Shown here: one piece after another, positions 1 to 9,976 of the stretch
Position numbering within the stretch: the first letter of the stretch is position 1
How the letters are laid out: each line of letters opens with the position of its first letter
Assembly: GCA_050084515.1 (NCBI GenBank)
Contig: CM114271.1
Coordinates: forward strand, 61,752,001 to 61,816,000
Length of the DNA stretch: 64,000 bases
Source of the DNA: Blasia pusilla
Taxonomy: Eukaryota; Marchantiophyta; Marchantiopsida; Blasiales
Direction of reading: 5' to 3'
Made by a program: the position numbers and the translations under genes
The notes under the pieces: generated by a model
Told to the model about the DNA's origin: nothing
The model's input: the letters and a program-made list of their open reading frames with translations, nothing else
Database searches by the model: none

Positions 1-386
1 TATCCGCGCCGGAGAGTCCTATTGTAGTCACGATGGAGACTTGGGAGCCAGATATGGGCCCTAAGTTGACAGGAGGAGAGCGGCTTCGGATACATCAGTT
101 CCTTAGGAGTTATAGGAGCTACTTTGCGTTTAGCATGGAGGATTTGGGTACGGTGAAGGGACCAGGAATCCGCATTGAGTTTTCGAGTGATACGCTAATC
201 TTTCGACGACCCTACAGGTACAGTGATATGGAGAGGGCTTTGATTCAGAGTAGGAGCCATGACTTGGTCGGAGCAAGACTAGTGGAGATGTCACATGGGG
301 AGTATGCATCTGCCACTGTCATGCCTGCCAAGAAGGATGTGCATGGCAACTAGACGGATAGGCGGATGTGTGGGGATTATCGACCT
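1..386 (+). pseudogene. Reverse transcriptase N-terminal fragment of Ty3-type element A
   Basis: The reading frame from 33 covers the start of a Ty3-type RT: FAFSMEDLG, then FRRPYRYSDMERALI, then HGEYASATVMPAKKDVHGN. A TAG at 351-353 breaks the frame, which continues in phase through RRMCGDYRP (ends 386). The same motifs recur in the minus-strand copy at 44.75-45.17 kb, so this is a repeat family, not a host gene. The RT palm, including the YxDD box, is missing: right after DYRP the sequence jumps to integrase, which points to one internal deletion that also removed RNase H and the integrase N-terminus. The window begins inside this element, so its gag-protease part lies upstream or is lost. 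Family assignment to Ty3 rests on the RT-RH-IN order in element B. Confident as an RT remnant; it cannot be functional. Confidence 0.85.
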
Positions 387-1140
387 AAAGCGAGTGAGGG
401 AGTAGCTTATGCCTTCCTTGACAGATTGCTCAGTCATTATGGCACACCGGCTGAGGTGTTGACTAACCAGGGTACCAAGTTTCGCGGTGAGTTCCAGGCC
501 TTGTGTGATCAGGCACTGATCGACCACCGCATGACTTTGCGAGATCATCCCGAGGCGGATGGATTAGCGGAGAGAGCTGTGCAGATAGTGAAGAGGGGTT
601 TACGCAAGTATGGCTTGTAGAGAGGTCACCTAGGAGATTGGGACCTCCAGTTGCCGTGGTTGGCGATGGGATACAGATTCAGCAGGCATGCATCCTTAGC
701 GTCTTTTTCACCGTACTTGCTAATTTATGCTACGTTATCTGCGGCCATTCGTCGAGATGCTGGTGAGGTGCTTGACCTTGATGACCCAGATGTATGGATG
801 CAAGCATGTTTCAGAGGGTTGAGTTGATTTGGAGAGTGATGCCTATGGAGTTCGAGAACTTGGCGATTGCACAACATCGGGATACATTGAGGTATGCGAC
901 TATTCGGGGTGGTGGTTATCGACCAACTATCCGGAGGTTTCATCAGGGAGATTATGTCTACTTGCAGCACACGGCACCGACGACGTTGAAGGTGACTGCA
1001 GGGCGCACTATCGTGAGAGTGTGTGACATTTTGCCATCCGGTGTTCTCTTGGTGGAGGGACGCCATGGTATGGTATGGAAGGACCATGTGCGTAATTGTG
1101 TGCCATGTCACCTTCCTAACATTGATGGTATAATAGATCC
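387..1140 (+). pseudogene. Integrase core and C-terminal domain of element A (broken)
   Basis: After the deletion junction the frame encodes an integrase core: FLDRLLSHYGTPAEVLTNQG, then DHPEADGLAERAVQ. The glutamate of LAER fits the catalytic Glu. The catalytic Asp of the usual LTDQG is Asn here (codon 465-467), about 35 residues before the Glu, so the active site is damaged as well as truncated. A stop at 618-620 ends that frame. Coding resumes through LPWLAMGYRFSRHASLASFS and, in the frame from 794, a C-terminal domain with RRFHQGDYVYLQHTAPTTL and ILPSGVLLVEG, ending KDHVRNCVPCHLPN. The minus-strand copy at 40.42-41.75 kb shows the same series. It would insert cDNA into the host genome; this copy cannot. 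Confidence 0.85.
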
Positions 1141-1171
1141 GAGCTCAGCAGTAGTTCCTGCATGCTTGTGT

Positions 1172-1330
1172 TGTATGTTGTGTGGTTCTGCTCGTGGTGC
1201 GGCCACAATGCTAGTTTGTGATGGATGTTCGAGAGGTTGCATATGGCATGTCTGACGCCACCTATCACTAGGATTCCTCTAGGATTCATAGAGGAGATAC
1301 AAGGTAGGTTTCGATTCCGACTTATTCTGT
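1172..1330 (+). pseudogene. PHD-type zinc finger at the end of the element A polyprotein
   Basis: About 40 residues past the integrase C-terminal domain comes a cysteine cluster: CMLC (codons 1172-1183), an 11-residue loop, CDGC (1217-1228), then the His of WHMAC (1240-1251). A single-base deletion near 1238 breaks the frame just before the Trp-His; read across it, the spacing is C-x2-C-x11-C-x2-C-x4-H-x2-C, as in the first six ligands of a PHD finger (C4HC3). LTPPIT follows, which resembles the usual run after Cys6. The last Cys pair is not recognisable. The copy at 40.24-40.36 kb has the same finger in one frame across the Trp-His region, with CDGC changed to YDGY. PHD fingers usually read histone H3 tails; a role in choosing insertion sites is inference. 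Confidence 0.78.
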
Positions 1331-1465
1331 GACATGGATGACATGAAGGCGACTAACTATGGGGCCACATGAGCACCCAGCCTTTATGCTCTTAGCGTCC
1401 TAGAGATGTATGTCGTGGTAGGTAGGGATAGATGGCTATATGGAGTTAGAGGGACCTAACCACCA

Positions 1466-1479
1466 ACTAGGGGGGCGAT
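1466..1479 (+). other. Polypurine tract of element A
   Basis: A run of six G (AGGGGGGCGAT) lies directly before the LTR start at about 1480. This is where plus-strand priming occurs in LTR retrotransposons. The equivalent tract of element C is at 50953-50966 (minus), also six G followed by CGGT. In element B the G-run is lost (40037-40052). Confidence 0.75.
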
Positions 1480-2121
1480 TGGAGATATTTTGGTACTTCT
1501 AGCCTCTGTGTATGAATGCCATGAGTTAGCATGGGATCATGTGTGTTTGTGTGTGCGTTCGATGACAGCGATGTATCTTGTGTAGCGATGTGTATGCACA
1601 CGACAGCGGTCACGATTGTTATGATAGATCGGTGGGATCTAGCAGAGCGTCTGCACGAGTAGTGGAGGACAGGCCCGTGAGGTCGAGGATGACATGTTGA
1701 GGCCCCGAGAAACTTGAGAGAGCAGGTTTCCCCTTCGTTTCGGCTCATTTGGAGCCATATATAGAAACTTACTATTTCAGGTAAGTTTCCATGTTGGGGA
1801 TAGTTGACTTTCCACTTTGGAAAGTGGCCCTTGATCCGCTACAGCAGGTCAAGAGCCAAGGAGGTAACCTATGAGCATAGGTTACCGTTGAGAGGGATTG
1901 GGAGAGGGAAGGGGATATACCTCCAATAAAGAGAGCTTGAGAGCTCATTATCTCTTTGTTGAACCTCTTGGCATAAGGCGGCGGAGCTATGGTCCCTTGC
2001 CTTGTGAGTGTAACCCAAGCCTCTCATTAGGAGAGTGGGTTTGGTTTGACATGAGAGAGAGTACACACCTTTGAGAGCTATGGTGTGAGATGGTGTAGAG
2101 AGAGATTGGATCTTACTTTAA
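1480..2121 (+). repeat. 3' LTR of element A, about 640 bp
   Basis: It starts right after the polypurine tract with TGGAGATATTTTGGTAC. The first 125 bp (to about 1604) recur at 2122-2247, 36129-36243 (diverged) and 39906-40036 (minus). A TATA-like TATATAG lies at 1758-1764 and AATAAA at 1925-1930, in the right order for U3, R and U5. Between them lies a row of short inverted repeats (see the entry at 1742-1886). The part from 1850 to 2060, with GCATAGGTTACC and CCCAAGCCTCTCA, is shared with 35900-36110 and, twice in tandem, with 57425-57790, so the family has several LTR remnants in this window. The 3' limit is set by the start of the next LTR copy and could be off by a few bases. Confidence 0.75.
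1742..1886 (+). promoter_or_regulatory. TATA-like box and a row of five hairpins in the LTR of element A
   Basis: In order: GGCTC/GAGCC (1742-1756); TATATAG (1758-1764); GAAACTTAC/GTAAGTTTC with an 8-nt loop (1764-1789); CCACTTT/AAAGTGG (1812-1827); CTTGA/TCAAG (1830-1853, extendable with CC/GG around a bulge); and an 11-bp arm GGTAACCTATG/CATAGGTTACC (1863-1886). The last one is kept in eroded form in the other LTR family at about 50590-50620 and 56985-57010. The TATA box followed by structure suggests a promoter and a folded transcript leader. The stems are seen directly; a role in transcription, packaging or strand transfer is inferred. Confidence 0.55.
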
Positions 2122-2247
2122 TTGGAAATATTTTGGTACTTCTCGCCTCTAAGTATGGATGGCATGAGTTAGCATGGGATCGTGTGTGTTTGTGTGTGTG
2201 TTTGATGACAGCGATGTATGTTGTGTAGCGATGTGTATGTGCACGAC
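2122..2247 (+). repeat. Second, truncated LTR start next to the element A LTR
   Basis: It repeats 1480-1604 with scattered substitutions (TGGAAATATTTTGGTACTTC to GTGTATGTGCACGAC) and then breaks off into unrelated sequence. It joins the end of the first LTR without a gap, so this is a tandem LTR arrangement or a nested insertion. The break falls at nearly the same point as in other short copies. Confidence 0.7.
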
Positions 2248-2253
2248 ACAAAG

Positions 2254-3400
2254 CTTAAGGACCAGATAATCTTAAGATGCATTATTCAACAAGCATAGGA
2301 GCAAAAGCTACTCCCAATGATTCTTGACCAAGGGAAGAAATCTTAATCCAAAGGCACTTCATCATCCTTTGCCTACATTTAGGTTGGATAACAAAATTTG
2401 GGTTGTTGGGATTGAGGTTACAAGATTTCTAAACCATAGGTTAAGAAATTGTCGCTAGTATGAAGTTATCAATTGGCGTGGATCATGTGGGCATGGGTGT
2501 TTAAGTCCCAACCTAAATTTTCCATTTTCTTTTTATAGTCCCTTTCTTTGGTTGAATTTTAATGAATTTTTTTTCACAGTTTTCTTATTCTTAATACCGC
2601 AAGGTTGAAAAGAATCCCAAAATATTTGGTGTAGTAATCTCCCAAGTACATAACTCAAGTTAGGATCACTTGGTCCAAACGTGTAAAGTCCGTGCCACAA
2701 ACGGGAGAGAAAGACTAACCACGTTAAACGCAGTATAATAAAAAAAATTCTTATTGCCTAGTTACCAAGAATACATGTCCATATCTCTCCAATAATAGCA
2801 CGGTATAGACCAAGGGTGTAATTGAGATGTATTAGATTGGATCGATTTAGGTGACGCTATAATTTCTTTATTTGTATGGAAATGTTTCAAAACTGCTACA
2901 TTAATCATAGCCCGCTCTACTATCCTAGGTAAATTCCTTTCGCTTCCCAATTCAACTCAACTTCGAACTTCGTGCTTGGAAGGAGGGAAAATTTATCCGA
3001 ACGCATAAATGATGAGTGCTTGGGAAATTGGACTTGGAGGAGCCATCATTTTCTTCTTATTATTTGGAACGTATTAAATCTAAAAACTCATGGAATCAAA
3101 GTCAAATTGACTCTAAGAAGTCGAACTCGTGGAAACAAACGAATCAAAGTGATTTATTTAGTGACGTAGCGACACAGAAATCCAGAGCCCTTAATAACTT
3201 GAAAAGAGTAATTAGACTCGTGGAAACAGAAGAGAGAATGAATGAAGTGATCTCGAGAGCGAGCGACAGAAGTCTTAATAGTACTTAACAGTAATTAAGC
3301 TCGAACTCGGAGCTATATAGATGGAACTCGTGGTCCATAAGCTCACAAAACAAAACGCGAGCGACAGAAAGACAAATCCAGAAACCTCAAAGAAGTATTT
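2254..3400. other. AT-rich intergenic DNA without recognisable gene
   Basis: There are only short ORFs without known motifs. From about 3000 the sequence repeats words such as CTCGTGGAAACA (near 3125 and 3220) and GCGAGCGACAGAA (near 3258 and 3358), which looks like degenerate tandem material leading into the GC-rich island. Nothing else is supported. Confidence 0.5.
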
Positions 3401-3791
3401 TTCCGCACAATGCCAAAGTCCAAAAGAGGGGTGTCACCGGGATCCGGATCCCTTTGACACCCCCTTTAGACGCGCGATCCCCGTCGGGCGGAATGCCGCA
3501 GGCGTCGCATGTTTGTTTCATTCCCGCATTTACGCCCGCGCGTTACTATCGGTCGTCGACGATAACCATCTGACGATTCTGACCTCATGCCCCCTCCCCT
3601 CCTCCTCCTACTCCCTCGACTCGCCCGCAGCAGACCCCGCCCCGGTTCCGAATACGCGTGGTCGCGACGAGGTCTTGGTCGGCATCGCGGTAATCGCTCA
3701 CCGGCCGGGCTTGGCCCGATCCGTCGCGCTGCCGGGCGCTCTTGAGGCTTCTGGAGGGGACTCTTGTATCTCCTCCGAGAGAGAGAGGGAA

Positions 3792-3875
3792 TAAAATATA
3801 TATATGTAGAAAAAGGGGCATGGAGAACCAAAAAATAGGCCTCAAGAGGCCGGAACCGGCCCCGAGGAGAAAGAA
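3792..3875 (-). mobile_element. 3'-end fragment of the RLE-type LINE (5'-truncated copy)
   Basis: This stretch matches the 3' untranslated tail of the LINE at 32.7-34.74 kb: both share TATATATGTAGAAAAAGG, GGCATGGAGA, CCTCAAGAGGCCGG and CCGGCCCCGAGGAGAAAGAA. The small copy lacks the 29-bp spacer found in the large one (about 32746-32774). Copies cut off at their 5' side and keeping the 3' tail are typical of target-primed reverse transcription. Two short palindromes, GGCCTCAAGAGGCC and GGCCGGAACCGGCC, lie next to each other inside it and are probably a structure recognised by the LINE protein. Target-site duplications are not evident. Confidence 0.75.
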
Positions 3876-5476
3876 GGAGGGGGGTGAGGCCGGGAACGGA
3901 AGGGTGGGGATACGACGAGGCGGCCCACATCAGCACGCACGTAGTGAGCGCAGTTCCGCCGGACAGCGGGATTGATGTAACGTGTTATTATTAGCCCATG
4001 GATTGGGCAGCAACTTGAATGCCATGTCTATCTGCTCGATCTGCTCGATTCAACGCTCGCGCCTCCGTTTAATGACGCTTCTCGCTCGCTCGCTCTTGCG
4101 TTGCCGCTGTGGCCCCGCGATCGCGGTGGCGGCCCACCACGCCCCAGGGCGACGGAGCCATGGATCCGTTCGGTCCCACCGCGCGGCCTAAAGCCTGGGA
4201 TGGGGATTTGCTTGAATCTCTCGCGCTCACGAGGCCGTCGAAGTCACGGAGTTCTCGTCTGCCGAAGGAGGGAGCGAGGTCAAGAACACATGGCCGGGCC
4301 CACGCATCCGTCCGGGATTCCGTCCATCCATGTGATCTGCGGCCGAGCGAAGGACCCATGTCGTGACATGCGGAAAGGGGCGACGCTGACTGGGTTGATC
4401 GACCCGGGGATGGATGAAGACTCTAGGAACCTGTGCAACATAACGAGACGAATTAGGCGGGGGAGATGCCGGCGATTCCCGTGTTCGAGGAGGGACCGAA
4501 GATTCGGTGCGAGCCCGCGCGGATGACCGGATCCGCCGGGAAGTGCACGGGCTCGGGAGCTCGGCCGGCCGGTACGCGTCCGCGGAACGGAGGAGGGCTT
4601 TTCCCCCATTCCCGGCGGGAGGTGGACGGGCCCAAGACCCGTCCTTTGGTCGTCCAGCCCATTCCCGATATTACTGCGCGGTGATAAACGTCGTGACTGC
4701 GGTGACATGGCCGTCCGGTCCGGTGGTCCCCGCTGGACGCTCGCACGAGTCGACGTCGCTCTCCATGTTATGAGGCCCGCCCACCTTCCCCCCCGCGCGC
4801 TGCCCGACTCCCTGCCCCCTCGGCCAATTTTACTGCGGGCGACAAAAGAAGCCATCATTCGTGATGTTGCTCCGATGGGAGACCGGCGATCGATTCCTTA
4901 CTGCTCCTCTTCTCCCTCGCTTACTTATGGTATGTAGGTGCGGTTTATGACTCTTGTCGCCAGCCCGGTCCCAGACTCCCACTCCACGCGACGATGATCG
5001 CTTCTCGTGGGGCTTTCTTTTCACTCACCGAGCCCATTATGCCGTGCGACGGACTTGGATTCTGTGACTCCGTCCAGACCAACGAACGGACAACAAAAAC
5101 GCCGTCGACCTCGTCCCTGTGGGTCATCGTATTACCGTCCCTCCCGAGTACCGACCTATTCTTGTCGTTCGGACAGCCCGCCACTACCGCACCATCGTCC
5201 TCATGTATCCGTCATACATACATACATGTATCCATGTATGTGCTCCGCCAACCTCCGGAATGGCGAGGGAGCGGGGGGTCTTAAGAACGTTTTGGACCAA
5301 CGATCGCTCGGACTCTTGGAGTCTACCGAGTCACTCGAGTAGACTTATGACTCTCTCTTCGGCTCTCTTTCTCTCTCCTCCCTACTTACGGGGTGATGAG
5401 TCAGTCATGCGTTTGAGAGCATGATTAATGAGTGTTACTTATGGTCATTCGGATGGAGTAACTTCCACCTTCCCTC

Positions 5477-5503
5477 CACTCGACTCGACTCAACTCGACT
5501 CGC
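5477..5503. repeat. CTCGA pentanucleotide repeat
   Basis: About five imperfect units of CTCGA lie in the GC-rich island; one unit reads CTCAA. Confidence 0.6.
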
Positions 5504-5997
5504 CTCTCCTCGTCTCGGCTCTCTTCGTGATCGAGTTGCATTCGGAGTGGTCAAGACGCATTCATTGATAAATCAATCTATGGAGAGTGGAAGCTCGTTC
5601 CTTGCATCAAATGCTATGGAAGACTGGGAGGATTTCGTCAACTTCTTTGATTGAATTCGTACTGCCTCCACTTATGCCGAGCACTCATGGAGTTCTTTGT
5701 GTGGCACTTATGGAATGTTGGGTTGCATCACGCACGGCGATGGTTTCTTCTCGTGGGAGGGCAGGAGGTGATAATTGAGTTATTCGTTCCTCTGTCGACT
5801 CCTCAGCTCCATTTCTTGATTAAACTTTGTTGGCCTCTTATGGCCTCCGTTCCACAAGTGCCTTTATTAATTTAACACGGGTTAGTTTTCGAGAGACATA
5901 AGGGCTGCTCAAAGCACCCTCCTGCAACGAGTGAAGGTTACTCCCCAAAAAAATCTATTTGATCCTATTGTTCTAAGAAGAACTTAATATAATAAAT

Positions 5998-6026
5998 ACT
6001 AGAGGGCAGCCCGCGCCATGCACGGG
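5998..6026 (-). mobile_element. Helitron-type 3' end
   Basis: On the minus strand a hairpin CCCGTGC-ATG-GCGCGGG is followed after a few bases (CTGCCCT) by the terminal CTAGT. A GC hairpin shortly before CTRRT is the standard Helitron 3' end. The same ending, GCTGCCC-C-CTAGT, occurs on the plus strand at 23240-23268, which supports a real family. The body would extend to higher coordinates; the 5' TC end was not found, and no Rep/helicase coding was seen, so it is probably non-autonomous. Confidence 0.65.
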
Positions 6027-6029
6027 TGT

Positions 6030-9000
6030 GAAGAAATTAACCATGTTATATGCAAAGAAAAATATTTTCTTGCTATCTGGTTGTCACATGTCTAACAAAG
6101 AGGTGTTTGCAAATCAAAAGACACTCTCCAATAATAATATGGATTGCTTTTATGGGAATGACAACGGCTCCTACATGGGGATACTTTTGAGCCGCCTACT
6201 AGTTAGCACCCAAACTCCACTTTGTCTTTTAGAAAGCCACCTTCGCACACCACCTCTTCATGTTTTAGGCATGTATCCAAAGTGTATACAAACCTGGCTT
6301 CCTCCTTAAAAAAAAATCTCATCCCACCAGTCCTTCATTACTCACATGAAAAGAAAACGTTCCTCTCTTAATTCACTTCTAAGGAAAAAAAAATTTAAGA
6401 ATTTTTTTTAATATTATCGCGTAGCTAGATATATATGTGGGATATGAAAGTAGTAGTATCCATGGTTTTACAACGTAAATTTTTTTCCTTTCCTACCTTT
6501 TGAATGTGCAGTTTGCTCTATAAATAAATACATATGATTTGTAGGATGCATGTTTTCGAGTTTTTGCCTCAATTTGACACATTTATGCTAAAAAATACTT
6601 TTATACTTTGATCCACTTTAGTAAAAAAAATTCAAAATGTCCATAGCCCATACACGGCACTTACCAATGTCACAAAATATGAGATGAAGAGACTACACTC
6701 CTCCCCATTTCTAAACCTACTCTTGTTTTAAAATCTCATCCCATGCCCCCCTCCTTAACTTTTAAAATCTCAACACACACACAATAATAATGCTAACTTT
6801 CATATTGATTTGATATCAAATCAAATAATTTTTATATGGATTTTCTATAGATACAAATTTTCAACGCCAATTTTATGCAAAAAAGTTTCTATAAAAAGGA
6901 TTCAATACATAAATAAAATCATAATACATGAAACTCACTTTAAATTTTGATTAATATAAAAATGATTGAGCTTCGATTTTTATGATGTATGTTACAAGTG
7001 ACAACTCATAGCAAGGTTCCCACATTCCATTAAACTTATGGATTTCTCTAAAATCTAAATAGAACATACAATTTAATTCCTCAATAGGGTCTATTTCTTC
7101 AACTTGTACAAATGATAGGAAGTCGTTGATGTGAGTAGAGGCAGATAATTTCCAGAATTTTGGAACAATTAAAAAAATTAATTTTATATGTGTCTTCTAT
7201 TCATAGTATGAAAAGATACAAGTTCTTTCTAACTAACTTGTGACCATTTTCATACATTCTAGTTTATTTTCAACATTTTCTTCTTGTACAAATATATCCA
7301 TTGAAGTTATAATTTGTGACTTCTAGCAGGAAAAATGGAAAGTCTAGTTAAAAAAAAAATTAAGATACATTTGTAACAATAATCGACACGAAATTATGGG
7401 GGATCTTATACTCCAATTAGAAAATTTTGAATTAATCGAATAATCCATTACACTACAACTTAAAGCAATATCAAGCAATGCCTACATGTAGATTTTGGTT
7501 GGACAAGTCATAAATAAACTACAAGAGAGATAATATTAGAAAAATATTTTACATCAATTACTATTTGCAACTCCTTATTCTTGATAGAATATAAAATCAG
7601 TGTCTCTTCCTCTTCTTTTATTGGTGACTAGAAAGAGGAATAAGAAAAGGTCAAAAAGGTACTTATTTATTTCTTTGCAAGTTCTAGTAGGAGAGTAAGA
7701 TCTAAATTCAATAATTTGGATATAATATTTGAAAACCACCACTATAAAATGGTACGATACCATATCACATAATGTTTACATCTATGGTATTTCAAATACC
7801 ATATCTCTCATTAGAACAAGAATTTTCTATAAAACTAATGAATAATATCAATATCTCTCTCCCTTTCTTATATTCTATTGATGACTACAAAGGTTGAGTA
7901 GTATCAAAAGCTTCTTTTTTATTTTGAAAAAATTAAAATGCCATGATCATAAAAAATCTACCAAAATGTGGAATTGATATATGCCATTCTTTCTTTTTCC
8001 GTTCAAGACTATTGGAGTTGTGGAATAAAAATATAAAAAATTTGTGGTTTCCTTTTACCATCAAACTTGTAACTCCATGATCAAAATGACTCCACTAAAA
8101 AATGAAAGTAAGATCTCTTGATCTCTCCTCTTTTTCCATCATTTATTGCATGAGGAGAAGACATGCAGCTCGTATAGAAAAAAGTGATTGAACTAAAATC
8201 TTTATGATACAAAGTTCATACTCCCTTGTACTAATTCACATACATATGAGATGAATGCAATGGATATATTAGTGCATGCTTAACAATACAATGTACACCT
8301 ACACATTTTCCTTAAAAAAATTAGCATATTAAAGAATCCCCAAAAGATAAGAAGACACATTTTTTTTATGTAATTATAGAAGATTTTTAAGTCAAGAGGA
8401 AAGATTTTTCTTTGGGGTTGAATATGAACTAGATTTTATTTTTTCTATGTTCCTTTAGTAGATAGTTTTTCAACTTATTGAGAATATTTTATTATGTTGA
8501 ATTTTTACCAATAGGTTATTCCTAGAAAAATCAATAAATTTTTTTTTCTTCCATTGAACTCAAATGAATGAGAGGTAATAGAACCCATGAGATGTTGAAA
8601 AGGATGAGTTCTTTAGTTCACAACGTGAGACCAACAATATGGGGGCTTATGGTAAAAAATCAAGGGTTGATAAGAATCGTAATACTTTCTAAATCGTGGA
8701 ATAGATTTATTTTAGACTATCATAAAAATTTAGAAAAAAATTATGAAAGAAATTTAATTAAAAGTGCTATTTTTTCTTATATGCTAGTTGGTGTACATAA
8801 GAAAATTATATAATGTGTTTCTTAGAAAAAAATTGGAAAAATAACCACAACTCAAATAAGTCCACTTTATGAGCATTTTCCTAAAAGAACTTTGCACTCT
8901 CCTTAATCAGTTACAAACCAATAATATATGCTTGGATTTTATTTGGGTTTTGATTACATAAGGGTTGAAAAATGACAAGATAGAGTAGTTGGACATAAGA

Positions 9001-9563
9001 AAGTACATAATTGTCTTCAGAGAATCCTCTTAGTTCGGATTATTTCAAAAAAGGAAGAGATAGACGTTTGTCTCTCCATAGATACGTAGATAGGGGAGAT
9101 GCAAAGATGGAGGAAATCCCTTTATGTCTCCAAAGGGAAGAAGGTAAGTGCACCATCTCCAAAGGACCAATGATGTTCCCTTCAATGTAGTGCATAGAAG
9201 TACTAGTATTTAAACATATTGACTATACATGTTAAATATTGCAAAAATAATGGAAAAGTCGCCTTATGAAAGTATTAATCAATAAGAGAGGTAGGATGTT
9301 TTCTATGCCCAAATATTCTATAAATCCTTATTTTTAATAATTTAAAATTTTTCCTAATAATAATTTTTTATTTTCCTTTCTAATTTCCAATTTTATTTAA
9401 TTTGATGTCCTTTTTTTAATTCATCATTTATTATTTTACTTATTTAATCAAAATATTTTTTCAAGATCATATGAGTAAATAAAATTAGTAGAATAATAAT
9501 AGGTTGGAAAGAAATTCTAATGAGATAAAATAGAAGTCATCCTATTTGTTTTTACTAATAGGA
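6030..9563. other. Long AT-rich stretch without genes
   Basis: Homopolymer runs of A and T are frequent and ORFs are short and without motifs. The part next to 6000 may belong to the Helitron whose 3' end is at 5998. No coding, RNA gene or terminal repeat could be supported. Confidence 0.5.
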
Positions 9564-9976
9564 TATCCTTTATTTTCTCAATCTAGATATGTTGTCATAA
9601 CTAAGTATGTCATCATAATCATATATCTATATCACATGTCACAAAACTATATTACCATAATATTTCATGTGTAGTTGGGATGACAAGGGACACTCTTGAT
9701 ATAATTAATATAATTAGGATGAGGTGTAAATTGGTTAGATATAATATGCTCACATGTATCTAACCAATTTATCATGTATCCTACATGTGAGCATATTATA
9801 TCTAACCAATTTACGCCTCATCCTAATTATATTAATTATATCAAGAGTGTCCCTTGTCATCCCAACTACACATGAAATATTATGGTAATATAGTTTTGTG
9901 ACATGTGATATAGATATATGATTATGATGACGTACTTAGTTATGACAACATATATAGATTGAGAAAATAAAGGATA
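9564..9976. repeat. Large inverted repeat, 195-bp arms with a 23-bp centre
   Basis: The left arm (9564-9758) and right arm (9782-9976) are reverse complements with about three mismatches (for example TCTAGATATG against TCTATATATG, and GGTGTAAA against GGCGTAAA) and no indels, because both ends are exactly symmetrical about position 9770. The centre itself contains TCTAACCAATTTAT, which echoes part of the arms. It has no coding capacity. Such a long, nearly perfect fold-back fits a foldback or MITE-like element, and its transcript would form a long double-stranded RNA. No clear target-site duplication flanks it. Confidence 0.9.

Larger units (their letters stand above)
3400..5880. other. GC-rich, CpG-rich island 1 without recognised coding sequence
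   Basis: Base composition changes sharply from the AT-rich surroundings; CG dinucleotides are frequent on both strands. ORFs overlap in all six frames, as expected in GC-rich DNA where stops are rare, and none carries a motif I recognise. Local repeats include GCTCGCTCGCTCG (about 4083), CTCGA units (5477-5503) and an inverted repeat ACATACATG/CATGTATGT (5220-5241). A LINE tail is inserted at 3792-3875. It could be the promoter or leader region of a host gene, or an unmethylated repeat. Confidence 0.5.

Noticed and set aside
2122-2247. Idea that LTR-start modules are ends of polyadenylated element RNAs copied by a LINE
   Set aside because: The module lies before the TATA-like box and AATAAA of the LTR, so it is U3, not the RNA end, and no poly(A) follows.
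3321-3936. ORFs of 156-157 codons on both strands at the start of island 1
   Set aside because: They overlap antisense, and the minus-strand one owes its similarity to 32700-32894 to the untranslated LINE tail.
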